NCBI GenBank assembly: GCA_904063045.1 | Contig: CAJFCJ010000031.1 | Coordinates: 343,503-407,502 of the forward strand | Length of the DNA: 64,000 nucleotides | DNA from: Dimorphilus gyrociliatus | Taxonomy: Eukaryota; Annelida; Polychaeta; Dinophilidae | Direction of reading: 5' to 3' | The notes under the pieces: generated by a model | The model's database searches: none | What the model saw: only the letters and a program-made list of their open reading frames with translations | What the model was told of the DNA's origin: nothing | Translations under genes and position numbers: made by a program | Part shown: in pieces, positions 13,001-23,039 of the stretch | How the letters are laid out: each line of letters starts with the position of its first letter | How positions within the stretch are numbered: the stretch's first letter is position 1

Positions 13001-13454
13001 GAGAAAATGTTTATATTGGGGAAAATAAGTCAATTTTTTCCCCCTAATTATTCATCAAGTAGCGCGTACTTGATACTAATTTGTATTTACTTTATGCAAA
13101 AAAACAGTTTAAATTCAAATAAGCACGATAATGCGAGTAAGTAAACACAAAACTAAATGGTGAACAGTAGAAAATTTATAGTAGCAGTTATATTGTAAAG
13201 TTTATTAGTATAGTACAGTAAAAAATTATTTAATAAATTTTTGGCTTATGGTTATTTTTTTATGTTTATTTAAAACTTTCAATATTTCTTATCTATTTTT
13301 TTTTTAAATTAATAGTAAATAGTACATTAGTTCCTTATTGTTTTCTTTTTCTTGAAACACAGTACCCGTCTCTAACATAGATGATTATTGCAAAACAATG
13401 GAGAATTATAAGAATGAAAGTACAGATTCGGATATTCCAATAACTATAATATGA
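10001..13454 (+). CDS. ush1c: Harmonin (Usher syndrome 1C homologue), three-PDZ scaffold
   Basis: Seventeen coding exons: 10001-10045, 10132-10199, 10268-10351, 10462-10772, 10853-10877, 10937-10991, 11053-11126, 11199-11424, 11488-11613, 11686-11757, 11820-11903, 11983-12071, 12472-12541, 12606-12860, 12931-12992, 13108-13136, 13363-13454; phases all agree, giving 588 aa. The N-terminal helical domain (1-80) is followed by PDZ1 (about 85-170, carboxylate loop SLGFTFRGG), the linker HIGMLPVKR and the WEYV motif characteristic of harmonin, PDZ2 (about 203-290, SIGCSIAS), a charged linker without a long coiled coil, and PDZ3 (about 450-545, SLGMTLEDR). The layout matches short harmonin a forms. 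Harmonin scaffolds cadherin-23/protocadherin links at hair-cell stereocilia and intestinal microvilli. The protein ends in ITII, fitting a class I PDZ ligand, as vertebrate harmonin's own C-terminus does. Confidence 0.9.
12087..12136. repeat. TA repeat flanked by TATACTGTATA motifs, USH1C intron
   Basis: A TA run at 12115-12130 sits between TATACTGTATA (12087-12097) and TATACTGTGTATA in the 400-bp intron 12 of harmonin, otherwise made of very short introns. Confidence 0.7.
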
Positions 13455-13939
13455 AAATGTACCTATATTTGATAAGGGAAAAAATTGTCGATAATTTAGT
13501 TACTTTTTTAAGCAGTAGATGGAGTTATTTTGTCTCTTTTGCACTAGTTTCCATAACAAAATACAAATTTAAGCCTATAAAAACCAATAAGTAACATTTG
13601 TTACAGTTGCTTCGTATAATTTTGCAGTTGTCTGCTAGGACTTTCTTCCTTTTATTTTTCTTGTTTATCAACAAACGACGTTTGTTTACGAGTCCTTTTT
13701 CATCCGTAACGGTTGTGCTATTATTGATTTTCTATAAGCCATTGATAAAGCACGCTTATCAATAATACTGTCTCTACTATGGAGAGATGAAGTAGTTTAT
13801 AACTTGCTTTTCATTCTTATCGGTATTATCGGTGGCGTTAAATTTATATTGATACTGGAGGTTTGAGGTATTCTTTTTATTTAATTATGAAATAAGTCGG
13901 TGGAAAAGATAGTGGAAAACATAAAGAAGATCGAAAAAA
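13455..13939. other. USH1C-UNC93 intergenic region
   Basis: About 480 bases with no ORF of note. Given the short distance it must contain the 3' UTR of harmonin and the promoter and 5' UTR of the UNC93-like gene. Confidence 0.4.
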
Positions 13940-15602
13940 ATGGTGGACCGTTTACAGCAACCAGAGGAACGTCAAGCGGGTATCAGGAAAAATGTATATC
14001 GAAACATGGCCGTTTTGACCTCATCTTTTTTTTGTGTATATATATCTTATATGTCATTGGAGAGTCTACAAAGCTCTTTAAATTTCGAGAATGGTTTGGG
14101 AACAACCTGTGTCGCCATCATATATGGTGTTCTGATAGTATCATCGTTCTTAGCACCACCCTTTATTGAAAGATTCGGAGTAAGGAATGTACTATTATGT
14201 GGCTGGTTTTGTCACACGCTGTTTATATTGGCTAACATGTGGCCTCATTGGGCAACTCTAATTCCAGCCAGTATTCTAGTTGGTGTGGCTTCTGGTTTTA
14301 TATGGGTTGCTCAAGGATCTTATGTTTCAAGATTAGGAGTTCGTCTATCGGAAGCCTCATCCCTGGCCAGTGAACCGGCTATGGGGCGTCTATTCGCTGC
14401 TTTCTCTGCTGTTTTGGCACTTATGCGTTTATTTGGTTATGTTCTTTCTTCACTAATCCTTTACAGCCATAAATCGAATGAAAATTTGGACGTAAATGGA
14501 ACAACAACTCCCCGACCAATATTGAAATGTGGAGCATTACACTGTCCGATGGAACAAACTGATCATTTCGAAAAGCCCCCAAAAAGAATTAAATACATCT
14601 TATTAGGCATCTATCTAGCCTTTAATATTCTAGGAATATTCATAATCCTTGCTCTGCAGAATATTGGTGAGCAAAGGGAAAACCGTCAATCGCCGGCATC
14701 CTTTGGTTCAGCTTTTAAGAAAAAGCTGAAGAGAACTCTACTACTCTTTCGAAAGCCTTTAATGTCAGCGTTGTTATGTATTACAGTTGTTAATGCCCTA
14801 AATGAGGCCACACTACATTCCTCTTTTACCCAATCATTTGTTATATGCACTCATGGCGTTAAGATGGTTGGTTTAGTCCTATTGGTAACCTGCACAGTTT
14901 ATCTAGTCACCAGTCTGATAGTTGGATGGGTAGTTCGTTATATACCATCCTCTGTGATGGTTTTCGTTGGCTTTTGTGTTTTAGCTGCTTTTGCTTTGAC
15001 TGGTCTATTTCTACAAACTGGACCTGAAATGTTTAGTTCGCTTCTACTTCTATCTGCCTCCATTGGTGCAGCTTTGGGCATCCTACTTCCGGCTAAACAA
15101 AGTTTGTACTCTTTTTTTCATTAACTATTAGCAGATTTCTTCCGTTTCCTTTTAAATCCGTTTTTTTTGTCTTTATTCTTGTCTTTCTTTATATTTTCTT
15201 GCCATAGCTTCTCCATATATCTAATTGGAAAAAGATTTTGAAACCTATTCTTAAAACTCTATATATTCTCCTCTTTTTTATTTTTAAACAGCATTGGCCG
15301 GATTTTGGTTCAAGGATAGAAAAACTGAAGCTTACGGTTTAGAACAATCGTTCAATGCATTAGTTCAGTGCATCGCCTACGCTTATTCCAGATATTTATG
15401 CATCAGGGTGAAATTTTATATCTTCCTTGGTTTCTTATTGATCGCTTTTGTGATCTACACAATTCAAGTTATACGTAAGAAGGCGTTAACCCTAACAACC
15501 CAAAATAATAATTTAGACACTACTGAAATGAGGAGATCCAGATCGTTATCGGCCAGAGAGAATAGTGAAGCCAGTGAAGCACTAGTCCCTATGGACAGAT
15601 AA
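13940..15602 (+). CDS. unc93: UNC93-like multi-pass membrane protein (major facilitator fold)
   Basis: Two coding exons, 13940-15101 and 15292-15602, joined at phase 1 (490 aa; human UNC93A is about 460). The N-terminus NMAVLTSSFFCVYISYMSLESLQSSLN and the following GLGTTCVAIIYGVLIVSSFLAPP carry the UNC-93 domain pattern, as do ASGFIWVAQGSYVS and the QTHGVKMVG-like ICTHGVKMVG region. About eleven hydrophobic segments are visible, with a hydrophilic extracellular loop after residue 178 that has potential N-glycosylation at NGT, and a cytosolic serine-rich tail. In nematodes UNC-93 is a subunit of a two-pore potassium channel complex; in vertebrates UNC93B1 traffics nucleic-acid-sensing Toll-like receptors. 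Which role applies here cannot be read. The second exon restarts after a 190-bp T-rich intron. Confidence 0.87.
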
Positions 15603-16329
15603 AAAGAAGAATGGCAAAGCCACTAATTATCAATCAGATTTTCTTACTCTTTATGAAATTAGAATTAAAAAGAAAATGAAAAAAAAGGACAAATCGAAAA
15701 TTGTTATTTATATTTTATAAATTGGGTTTTTCTTTTTTTTCCTCTTCAATATTAAATCTTTTATGAAGATGCTAAAGAAAGGGCGTGTTGTAAAGAGGAC
15801 AGGGAGAGAGAGAGGGATATCTCTGTCAAAAAAAAAGAAAAAAAAAGGACATATATATTCTTTTATAACTGGAGTTACTTTGCTTTTCTTTGTCACTGCA
15901 TTTTTCATATATATATATATATATATATTTTTTTTTTCCATGAAAGAGCGTTCCGATTCGTTCCGATTATGAACATATTAAAATACTGTTGTGTAATATC
16001 AATCTATTGAATTGTTACTTTAAAAAGTCTTGGATTATTTTCTTTCTTTTCTTTTTGCTCAAAATCGTTTTTTCCCTATCCCTTAAATATTTTTCATCTG
16101 TTCATCTACCTTATCATTGTTTCCAGTTTTTAGGTTAGTCTTTCTGGTTTTTAACGAGTTTTTATTTAAAAAAATAAAGATTGATATATATATATATAGA
16201 TATATTTATTAAACATCATCCTTTATTTGGTACAATAATGAGTTGTTTTTAAATAAGAAGATTTTACTCATCCAAGTGAAGGAACTCAATAGGTAGCTAC
16301 ATTAAAAACATATAGAACCCCTCGCTGTC
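15603..16329. other. Intergenic, AT-rich with TA and A/T runs
   Basis: 3' UTR of the UNC93-like gene and upstream DNA. It contains short TA tracts near 15910 and 16185. Apparent ORFs on both strands here are made of homopolymers and TA repeats and were rejected. Confidence 0.4.
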
Positions 16330-16337
16330 TATAAAAG
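16330..16337 (+). promoter_or_regulatory. TATA box of the lectin-ITIH gene
   Basis: TATAAAAG followed by GCGGGC, 121 bases upstream of the ATG at 16451. A start site near 16360-16370 (GGTTCACTTT) would have the standard 30-base spacing. It is the clearest core promoter in the window and fits a highly expressed secreted protein. Confidence 0.6.
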
Positions 16338-16450
16338 CGGGCAGGTATTAACGGTGAGGTTCACTTTACGAATTTTGGCAATTGGAGGAAGACCACTTGT
16401 TGGTTGTTTGACTTTTTTAAACATTTTTTTGTTGGGAAAAAGTATTAATA

Positions 16451-17769
16451 ATGGTTTCGTTGAAATTTCTGTTAGGTTTCGTCTTTTTAATAGGAGGTAA
16501 GTTATGAATATAATACAAATTTATCTATTTGGAAACCTTATTAATATTCCCCCCTTTCGAATGTACAGTCGTTGGAAGTGAAAGCCTAAAATGCCCTCAA
16601 TATTACCAAGAAGTAGAGGGTGGTTGTTTCAGAATTGTGTATATTAAAGAGGTACGAATTTTGAATGACTCCATTTTTCATTTATTTTTTTTTATTGTAA
16701 TAAAAATAATTAAACGACCAAAAATATTTAGGGAGGAACAATCGTAAATAATAGAGAGACGGCTACACAGTTTTGTAAGTTGGCGTTTTTTGATTCGGTA
16801 TCTCAAATGCAGAATGTTGAGTCAATTGTTCGAAGTTCACATGCCGAAAAATTTACTTCGGTTGATCATTTATCTTTCTGGTTTGGTATGTCGAAACATG
16901 GCAACCATTGGAAATGGGAGCGTTTCGGGAACGAGACAATGATATTTGATCAAATGATGTATGGCATTATATATGGTCGAGTATTTCCATCTTGTCTAGA
17001 TTATACACAGGCAACGTTGAACATTTATCAAATTGTTGAAACTCAAATTATGACGACAAGTAATAATGCTACCGCCGATGGTTTAATATGTAGAGCCGAT
17101 TATGAAAAAGGCCCTGAAAATGTTATTGAAGGCGATCCGCATATAATTCAAAAGTTGTTGAAGAGTGAGGAGAAGTTTTGTTATGATCTTATTGGCAAGT
17201 CTGGTGATGTTTTTACATTAATTGATGATAGAGCATCGGAAGCAACTGTAATGGCCGAATTAAAAGACGATTATTATTTTCATAAAGTTATACTAATTAG
17301 CGGAAAAGATAGAATTGTTATCTCTGCCGATTACGGGGTTGTTGGTGAAAAGAAGATGAGCTGGTCGGCGGGAGATGGTATGAAATTGTTTAAAAAAGGG
17401 ATTGCCATTGCGAAAAAAGATTCGCTATTCTATGTGCTTTTGGGTGTAAACGACTTGTATGGTATTAAGATAGTAAGAAAGCAAAAGGATTGGGGCTACT
17501 ACATTGACGTCTTGTTCGATCAAAGAAAGGGAATTCAAAATATTAATTCACTATCTGGTGGTTTGTTTGGTTGGGTTCAGAGTGGCGACTACGAATTTAA
17601 TTTTCCAGTTCAAAGTCATACAGAGGGTAAAAAGCTTCGAGGATCTATTCAAGTACGAGGTAAACTTTTCGACGCTTTCTACATAATCGGCTTGGATGGA
17701 AAACCGTGTTGGTCTCTTCCAATCGACCATATCCTATATCCAAGAAATTCTAATCACTTTCGCCTGTAA
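16451..17769 (+). CDS. Secreted C-type-lectin-like domain fused to ITIH C-terminal domain
   Basis: Three coding exons: 16451-16496, 16569-16651, 16732-17769 (phases 1 then 0), 388 aa. Residues 1-17 are a signal peptide. Residues about 24-165 look like a C-type lectin-like domain: cysteines 24, 35, 58, 131 and 163, a central FWFG at 92-95 and a closing GLICR. The calcium/sugar motifs EPN/QPD and WND are absent, so canonical sugar binding is unlikely. Residues about 175-385 match the inter-alpha-trypsin inhibitor heavy chain C-terminal domain (Pfam PF06668): opening EGDPHIIQ, then CYDLIGKSGDVFTLIDD, YYFHKVILISGKDRIVIS, GGLFGW, and the closing CWSLPIDHILYPRNS. The VIT and von Willebrand A domains that precede this module in ITIH proteins are missing. 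It is probably an extracellular matrix or haemolymph protein. Confidence 0.75.
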
Positions 17770-17984
17770 CTACTAGAATTACATCTGTAGAAACAATGCT
17801 ATTTGCATATATATAAATAAATATATATGTTCATATATGTATAAAAGAAGTATTATGATATATACATAAAAAAATAGAATACAAGAATTATGATAAAGAG
17901 AATTGATATGAATGTTTGGTATTTTAGGGGATTGCTGCTTGTTGCTCATGCAATTGTATCATAACCAAATGTATCTACCTTGGT

Positions 17985-18450
17985 TATGCTAAATTAATTG
18001 AATATTTATTTGCACGCATGCGCTTTGAGAGACTTTTCACGGGCTCGTGAAAGGAGCGTGCAACGATTATGACTAGGATTCTATACCGTGCTGTAAACAC
18101 TAAGAGAAAATGTGGTTCAGTTGAATGACGTTTCTCTTTTGAAAGTATAGAATTAGTCTTGTTTTTTTTTTCCCATTTTTATTTATTTATGCGTAATATA
18201 TTGATATTTTAGAGTCCAACTGACGTAGAAACTATACGCTCAAGTAACAAAAATACGTTTCATCTTATTTTTCGTTTTATTGCCATGTTTACGCTTTAAA
18301 ATTAATGCGTCTGCTATTGTTCAAATGAAATGGCGCGATATATCTCTAAATAATACGCCCTAATTTTCTCTTGTTCGTTCTTTTTTGTTAAATCAACTTT
18401 TTATTTGGGCACGTTATCCTTCTAAGGCCTATCTTGTTTAAAAACTTCTT
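17985..18450 (+). repeat. Non-coding duplicated island, copy A
   Basis: Shares with 20040-20370, in the same order and spacing, ACGCATGCGCTT, GCTCGTG, CGTG, TATGACT, TTGAAT..CGTTT, TGTTTACG, CTATTGTT and TTCTAAG..GGCCTA. Neither copy has an ORF. See copy B. Confidence 0.55.
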
Positions 18451-18985
18451 TTATTTTTTCAATGTCACATTGGTCTTTTAAGAAACTCTCCTCTTCTTTT
18501 CACCAATACGCTCTATTTAATTTTTGAATTTATAAAAAGGAAAAGAAGCTTTTTATTTGTTTTCTTTTTTCTGGTTCTTTTATGCGATTTTGTGGTTTTT
18601 GTGTGTATAATTTATAAATATGTGTGTGTATGTGTGTATTAAAAGAATTCAATATATCCGCATAATGAAGAATAATAACATTCTTTCAAGATAAAGAATG
18701 AATAACAACCCAACACTATTGGTAAGAGATAGCGAGAACGTTTAAGGTAGCTGCTCTTACGGACACTGCATTCCGACTATCGAAAAGTATTCTATTTTAT
18801 AAATAAATGAGAAAGGTAGTTCTTATGTTATTCCTCAAGCATCAATAAAGTTGACAATCTTAATTATCGGCTAAATTAAAATTATCTAAAAGATAATGAT
18901 ATATTAAGATTCCTTAAGGCTTTCTTTATCATAAACCCATTAAGAATATCCGGATATAGATGTAGATTTAGATATGTAACGAGGT

Positions 18986-18986
<1 letters not shown>

Positions 18987-19018
<32 letters not shown>
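18987..19018. repeat. GA microsatellite
   Basis: About 15 GA units. Confidence 0.85.
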
Positions 19019-19020
<2 letters not shown>

Positions 19021-20039
19021 GGGAAAATACTCACACAGATACAATGCTATAACCTTGAAAAACAAATAAATAAATAAATAAATCTTTAAGAGATAAAATA
19101 AATAAATTTAATACCATTATTGTTAAGGAAGTTTAGAAAAGAAACTAGGAAGAAAGCTATCTTCTAATAGTTGAAGATAGACATATTTTTTGCAATTTAA
19201 AAACGTATGAAAAATAAAAATGATATATAGAATGAAATTTAACAAAATACTTATTTATATAAGGATTTATTTTTATAGTTTAGATTAGGATCAGGGCTAT
19301 ATTTGTAATATGAAATTGAAATTATTATATATGCATATATACAGTATATAAATTTACATACTGTATATGTTACCTTTGTTATAGAAATATATTATAGAAT
19401 ATGTTCAAGGTTGTTAAATTGCTAAATATGAAAGAATAAAAGAGAACTAAGTCAGCACATTGAAATGAAAAAGTCTTTCGTTGAATTTTCCTTTTAAGTT
19501 TATAAAAAGGAACAATATAATCAACCGAGATATTTTGTCTAAAAAGATAATGAACATAGTCATCCTTATCCTTATTCCATATTAGATATAATGGGAAATC
19601 GTTGAAAATAATCGAAATCAGTTGTAATCTTTCGATCAACAGTTAAAAATATGATATAAATGTATGAGAATAAACTAGACAAACAATTAGAATTACGTAA
19701 TAAACAACATTCTCTTGTCCTCTTTCTAGTAAGAGGATAATATCTAGGAAATAAATGTTGATGTTTGCATATGGTATTGGTATATTATATAACCTATTTA
19801 CAAAGGAATCTCTCTGATTCATACGATTTTGCTGTAATTTACCCCTGTTTATCTTTAGAATGTATTTAACAAATGACTTAATAATCTCTACTATTCATAA
19901 TCAATCCAGATAAATATATCATTTTTAAGAAAAGAAGAACAAAAAACCCATTTGAATTTCTTAATAATAATCTAATACCTCGAAACAGGGATTGTTTGGT
20001 ATTTGGATATTTTCTAAAGAAGTAGGCCTGTTTATATGT

Positions 20040-20370
20040 TAATTCATATGAATATTAATAAGTACGCATGCGCTTACGGATCAGCAACCGAGCTCGTGGA
20101 AGAAACGTGAAATGACTATGACTTGGGTTTTGCCATAATCATTTGGAAAGAAAGCAAGCTTGAATCGCGTTTAACCGCTGAAATTGCAATATCTTATGAA
20201 ATACATTTACCATAAGAAGGTTAATAAAGATTTTGGAAGGCATTTACCTACTTTCAACGGTTGTGTTTACGTTGGAAGACCCGGCTTCTATTGTTAGAAA
20301 CGATTGGAAGATATTCATTCTAAGAAGGCCTACATATCTTTTTGTTTATTATTTGTAGGGTGAGTTTTTA
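20040..20370 (+). repeat. Non-coding duplicated island, copy B
   Basis: Diverged partner of 17985-18450, about 2.05 kb downstream in the same orientation. The best-kept core is 20064-20130, beginning ACGCATGCGCTT. It could be duplicated promoter or untranslated-exon sequence, or an old mobile element. Confidence 0.55.
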
Positions 20371-21485
20371 ACGATCTGTAATCCATTATCTAATCTAGGT
20401 AGAGATAAGATTTTACTAGAAAGTCGATGTTGTTAATAATCGAATAAGAATTAGACGTTCAGAACTAGATTTTTTTATTATTCTCTTCATAGAAAAACCT
20501 TGTATACATGTTAAATATCACGTGGAATGCGGCTGATCAGCTGATTAGTAAGACGGTGTTATGCTTACGTATATTTTAAAATTATCTTTAAATTGTCTCT
20601 ATTAAAGAAGAAAGGATACTAGTTTCGCATTAATTGAGAGATTAAGATCTATAATTAAATGCTAATTCGTGGAACACGTATTTAATGAGTTAGCGCTAAT
20701 TTTACATTTAAAAAAAAAAGCTGTTAAGGCCGTCCGTTTTTTTTTAGATACTTTTTCTGATAAGAGACATTTTTAAGACATAATATGTATATGATAAGAG
20801 AGAGATATATATATATATAGAGTATATACTCTATAAGCTGAATATGAATGAGGTTAATATCCTTCTTTTGTTCGCCAATCCCTTTTTATTAAAACTGTAA
20901 TGTAAAATTAGAGCTTGAAAGTTTTTAAAAAACTTAAAAATAGTATTAGGTTAGTCCCGCCTTAATCTTTAGAGAGGCCCTTCTTTTTTTTTAGACTTTT
21001 AATCAATTGCACAAGGAAAAACATAACAAAGTACAAAATACTTTGTTTAGTAGGTGGATAAAAAAAAAATAATGTACATATGACAAATTTTAGGATCCGG
21101 TATAAGATTCCTTGTATGTCCCCGATATCATCCGCTATTTACATTGTTTCTGATCAACAAGTTTTATTTTTATATAGGCCAACGCAAATCAAAGTATGAT
21201 AATCTGATAGTTTATTACGTTGTTCTGAAAATTGTTATAAAAAGATTGTAGATACTTCTCCCTTAACATACTTTTATCAGATTCTGCTCGAGACAGACAA
21301 TAACAATACGATAGAAATATTTTAAGATTTAAGATGGACGTTCTTATGTTCAGCCCTTATGTAGGGTTAGTTTATAATTAGTTTACTTATTAATATTCAG
21401 TTGACATAACTATGCATAAATTAGCATATCGATTTAATTAATTCGTTGATTAAATGTGCCTCTTTTGACTTTTTATTACAGGAGA

Positions 21486-22175
21486 ATGGTTAGTTGCGTC
21501 GAATTACCGATTGCTAGCGAAGCAAAGAAGACTCATAATAAATTGTTTGGAAAAATCTTTAGAAATAAACCTGTTGAGGAAGTTCAAAAGAAGAGAGAAC
21601 CGGCTGTCAGGGCACAAAGGCGATGGGTGAGGGTTGTTAAGGACGATCATAATGTTGGCGAGGAAAACACAAATCCGCATGTTATAAGGAAGTTTACTAA
21701 AGATTACGTTGAAAAGCAACAAAGACGAATGCTAGAAGCGCAAGAAAGAATCGAAGATGATGTGTTCAATTCGGAAAAGGAAACAACTGAAAAACAACAA
21801 GAGAGAAACCGTTCAAATTCACTGGATAGGCAACCAACCTTTACGAAAATAGTCAACAGACTTTTCCGTTCAAAATCTGATTCATCCGTCAAAACACAAA
21901 ACCGACACGACCGCCATTCCAAAGAGAGGAAAACTTCCGCCGATAGTTGGACTCAGGGAGTACCGTACAGTTTAGAATCTTGCGTAAATACAATACTAAA
22001 GAAGAGCGGATCACCCGATTCCAGTAACGATGGATCCGGAAAGAAATGTACAAGATTCTGCGAAGAGGTTGAAATTTTAAAATTAGATTACGAAGATTTG
22101 GACAAAAAAGAAATTGTTTCTGAGCCACTACACGACACTTATAAGATGTGCGAAGATGAAGTAAATGAAGAATAA
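21486..22175 (+). CDS. Unrecognised basic protein, probably the last exon
   Basis: 229 aa from the first ATG after the acceptor CAG at 21479-21481; an upstream in-frame ATG at 21456 lies in the polypyrimidine tract and is probably intronic. The protein has two short similar modules, KLFGKIFRNKP (about 20-30) and KIVNRLFRSKSDSS (about 121-134), a coiled-coil-like basic/acidic stretch (about 70-115, KDYVEKQQRRMLEAQERIEDD), a serine-rich middle and an acidic C-terminal half containing TRFCEEVEILKLDYEDLD. There is no signal peptide or membrane segment. Codon use and the lack of low complexity suggest a real gene. No family is recognised; a cytoplasmic adaptor or cytoskeletal regulator would be compatible. 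An earlier coding exon could exist upstream if the ATG at 21486 is internal. Confidence 0.6.
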   Translation: MVSCVELPIASEAKKTHNKLFGKIFRNKPVEEVQKKREPAVRAQRRWVRVVKDDHNVGEENTNPHVIRKFTKDYVEKQQRRMLEAQERIEDDVFNSEKETTEKQQERNRSNSLDRQPTFTKIVNRLFRSKSDSSVKTQNRHDRHSKERKTSADSWTQGVPYSLESCVNTILKKSGSPDSSNDGSGKKCTRFCEEVEILKLDYEDLDKKEIVSEPLHDTYKMCEDEVNEE

Positions 22176-22634
22176 AGAATTATATATATATATATATATA
22201 TATTAAAAAGAAACTGTTACGTTCTTTTATAAATTAATCTTTTTATATATTATCCTAATTCCTTTATTGCATTATATTTTCTAGTTTTAATAGACAAAAA
22301 AAAGAAATCATAAGAAACCAAAAATGCATGGTTTTTATATTTGTATAATTAAAATGTTTGTTTTATATACTCTATTCCTTTTCCTTCTTCTTATTCTTCT
22401 CCTCCTTTTCCTTCTTTGTTTCTGTTTTTTTTTTACACTTGATCGTTTATTGTTTTATAAATTGTTGATTGATTGATTGGAAACATTAAAATATTGAACC
22501 ACTTGTAATAGCATTTTGCTGGTGCTTCATACCTTAATTATTGTTACATATACATATATATTTCATGTAATAGTAAAATTCTACAGTAATATGTATTTGA
22601 ATTGGTGTCTATGCTATAAATAATTCAGCTTAAT

Positions 22635-22642
22635 ATTTGCAT
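22635..22642 (-). promoter_or_regulatory. POU octamer ATGCAAAT
   Basis: Exact octamer (reads ATTTGCAT on the + strand). Further copies lie at 17801, 24752 (+), 32579, 33279, 35784 and 40913. Confidence 0.25.
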
Positions 22643-22914
22643 ACCATATACATCGCTACAGTTGTCACTTAAATAAAAATAAACTAAATGGACTATTAAG
22701 ATAATTGCGCAGTCACTTTTTTCCTTTTACATCTGCTTATCATAATAAAATATAAGTAAATCCAGGTTAGCTCATCGTTTCGAAAGTGGCGCGATTGCCT
22801 TGAATAAACAAGGTCATGGTTAAACTGGTCTCATTTTCCGTATCCGGTTGGAATATTTTATCGTTTTGCATGGAAGATAGGCGCTAAATTTGAATTGTAT
22901 TTCTCGGTTGGTGT

Positions 22915-22926
22915 CGCCATCTACAG
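22915..22926 (-). promoter_or_regulatory. CTCF-like motif
   Basis: CGCCATCTACAG, the reverse complement of a CTCF core (CTGTAGATGGCG). The same 12-mer is repeated at 55393. Confidence 0.3.
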
Positions 22927-23039
22927 TCTCGTAAAGAAGAGATCAACTGAAGAGAAGAAAAAAGGGAAATTTGGACAAAAGAAAACAAGTTGAGCATGTA
23001 TAAGTAAACGAAAAAAGTAATAGCCGAGGGCCAGATATA

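Larger units (their letters stand above)
17770..21481. other. Gene-poor region with a duplicated non-coding element
   Basis: About 3.7 kb. It starts with the 3' UTR of the lectin-ITIH gene (AATAAA near 17816). It contains a GA microsatellite at 18987-19018, two related islands around 17985-18450 and 20040-20370, and at its end an acceptor TTTTATTACAG (21471-21481), so part of it is intron or 5' UTR of the next gene. No coding exon was recognised. Confidence 0.45.
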
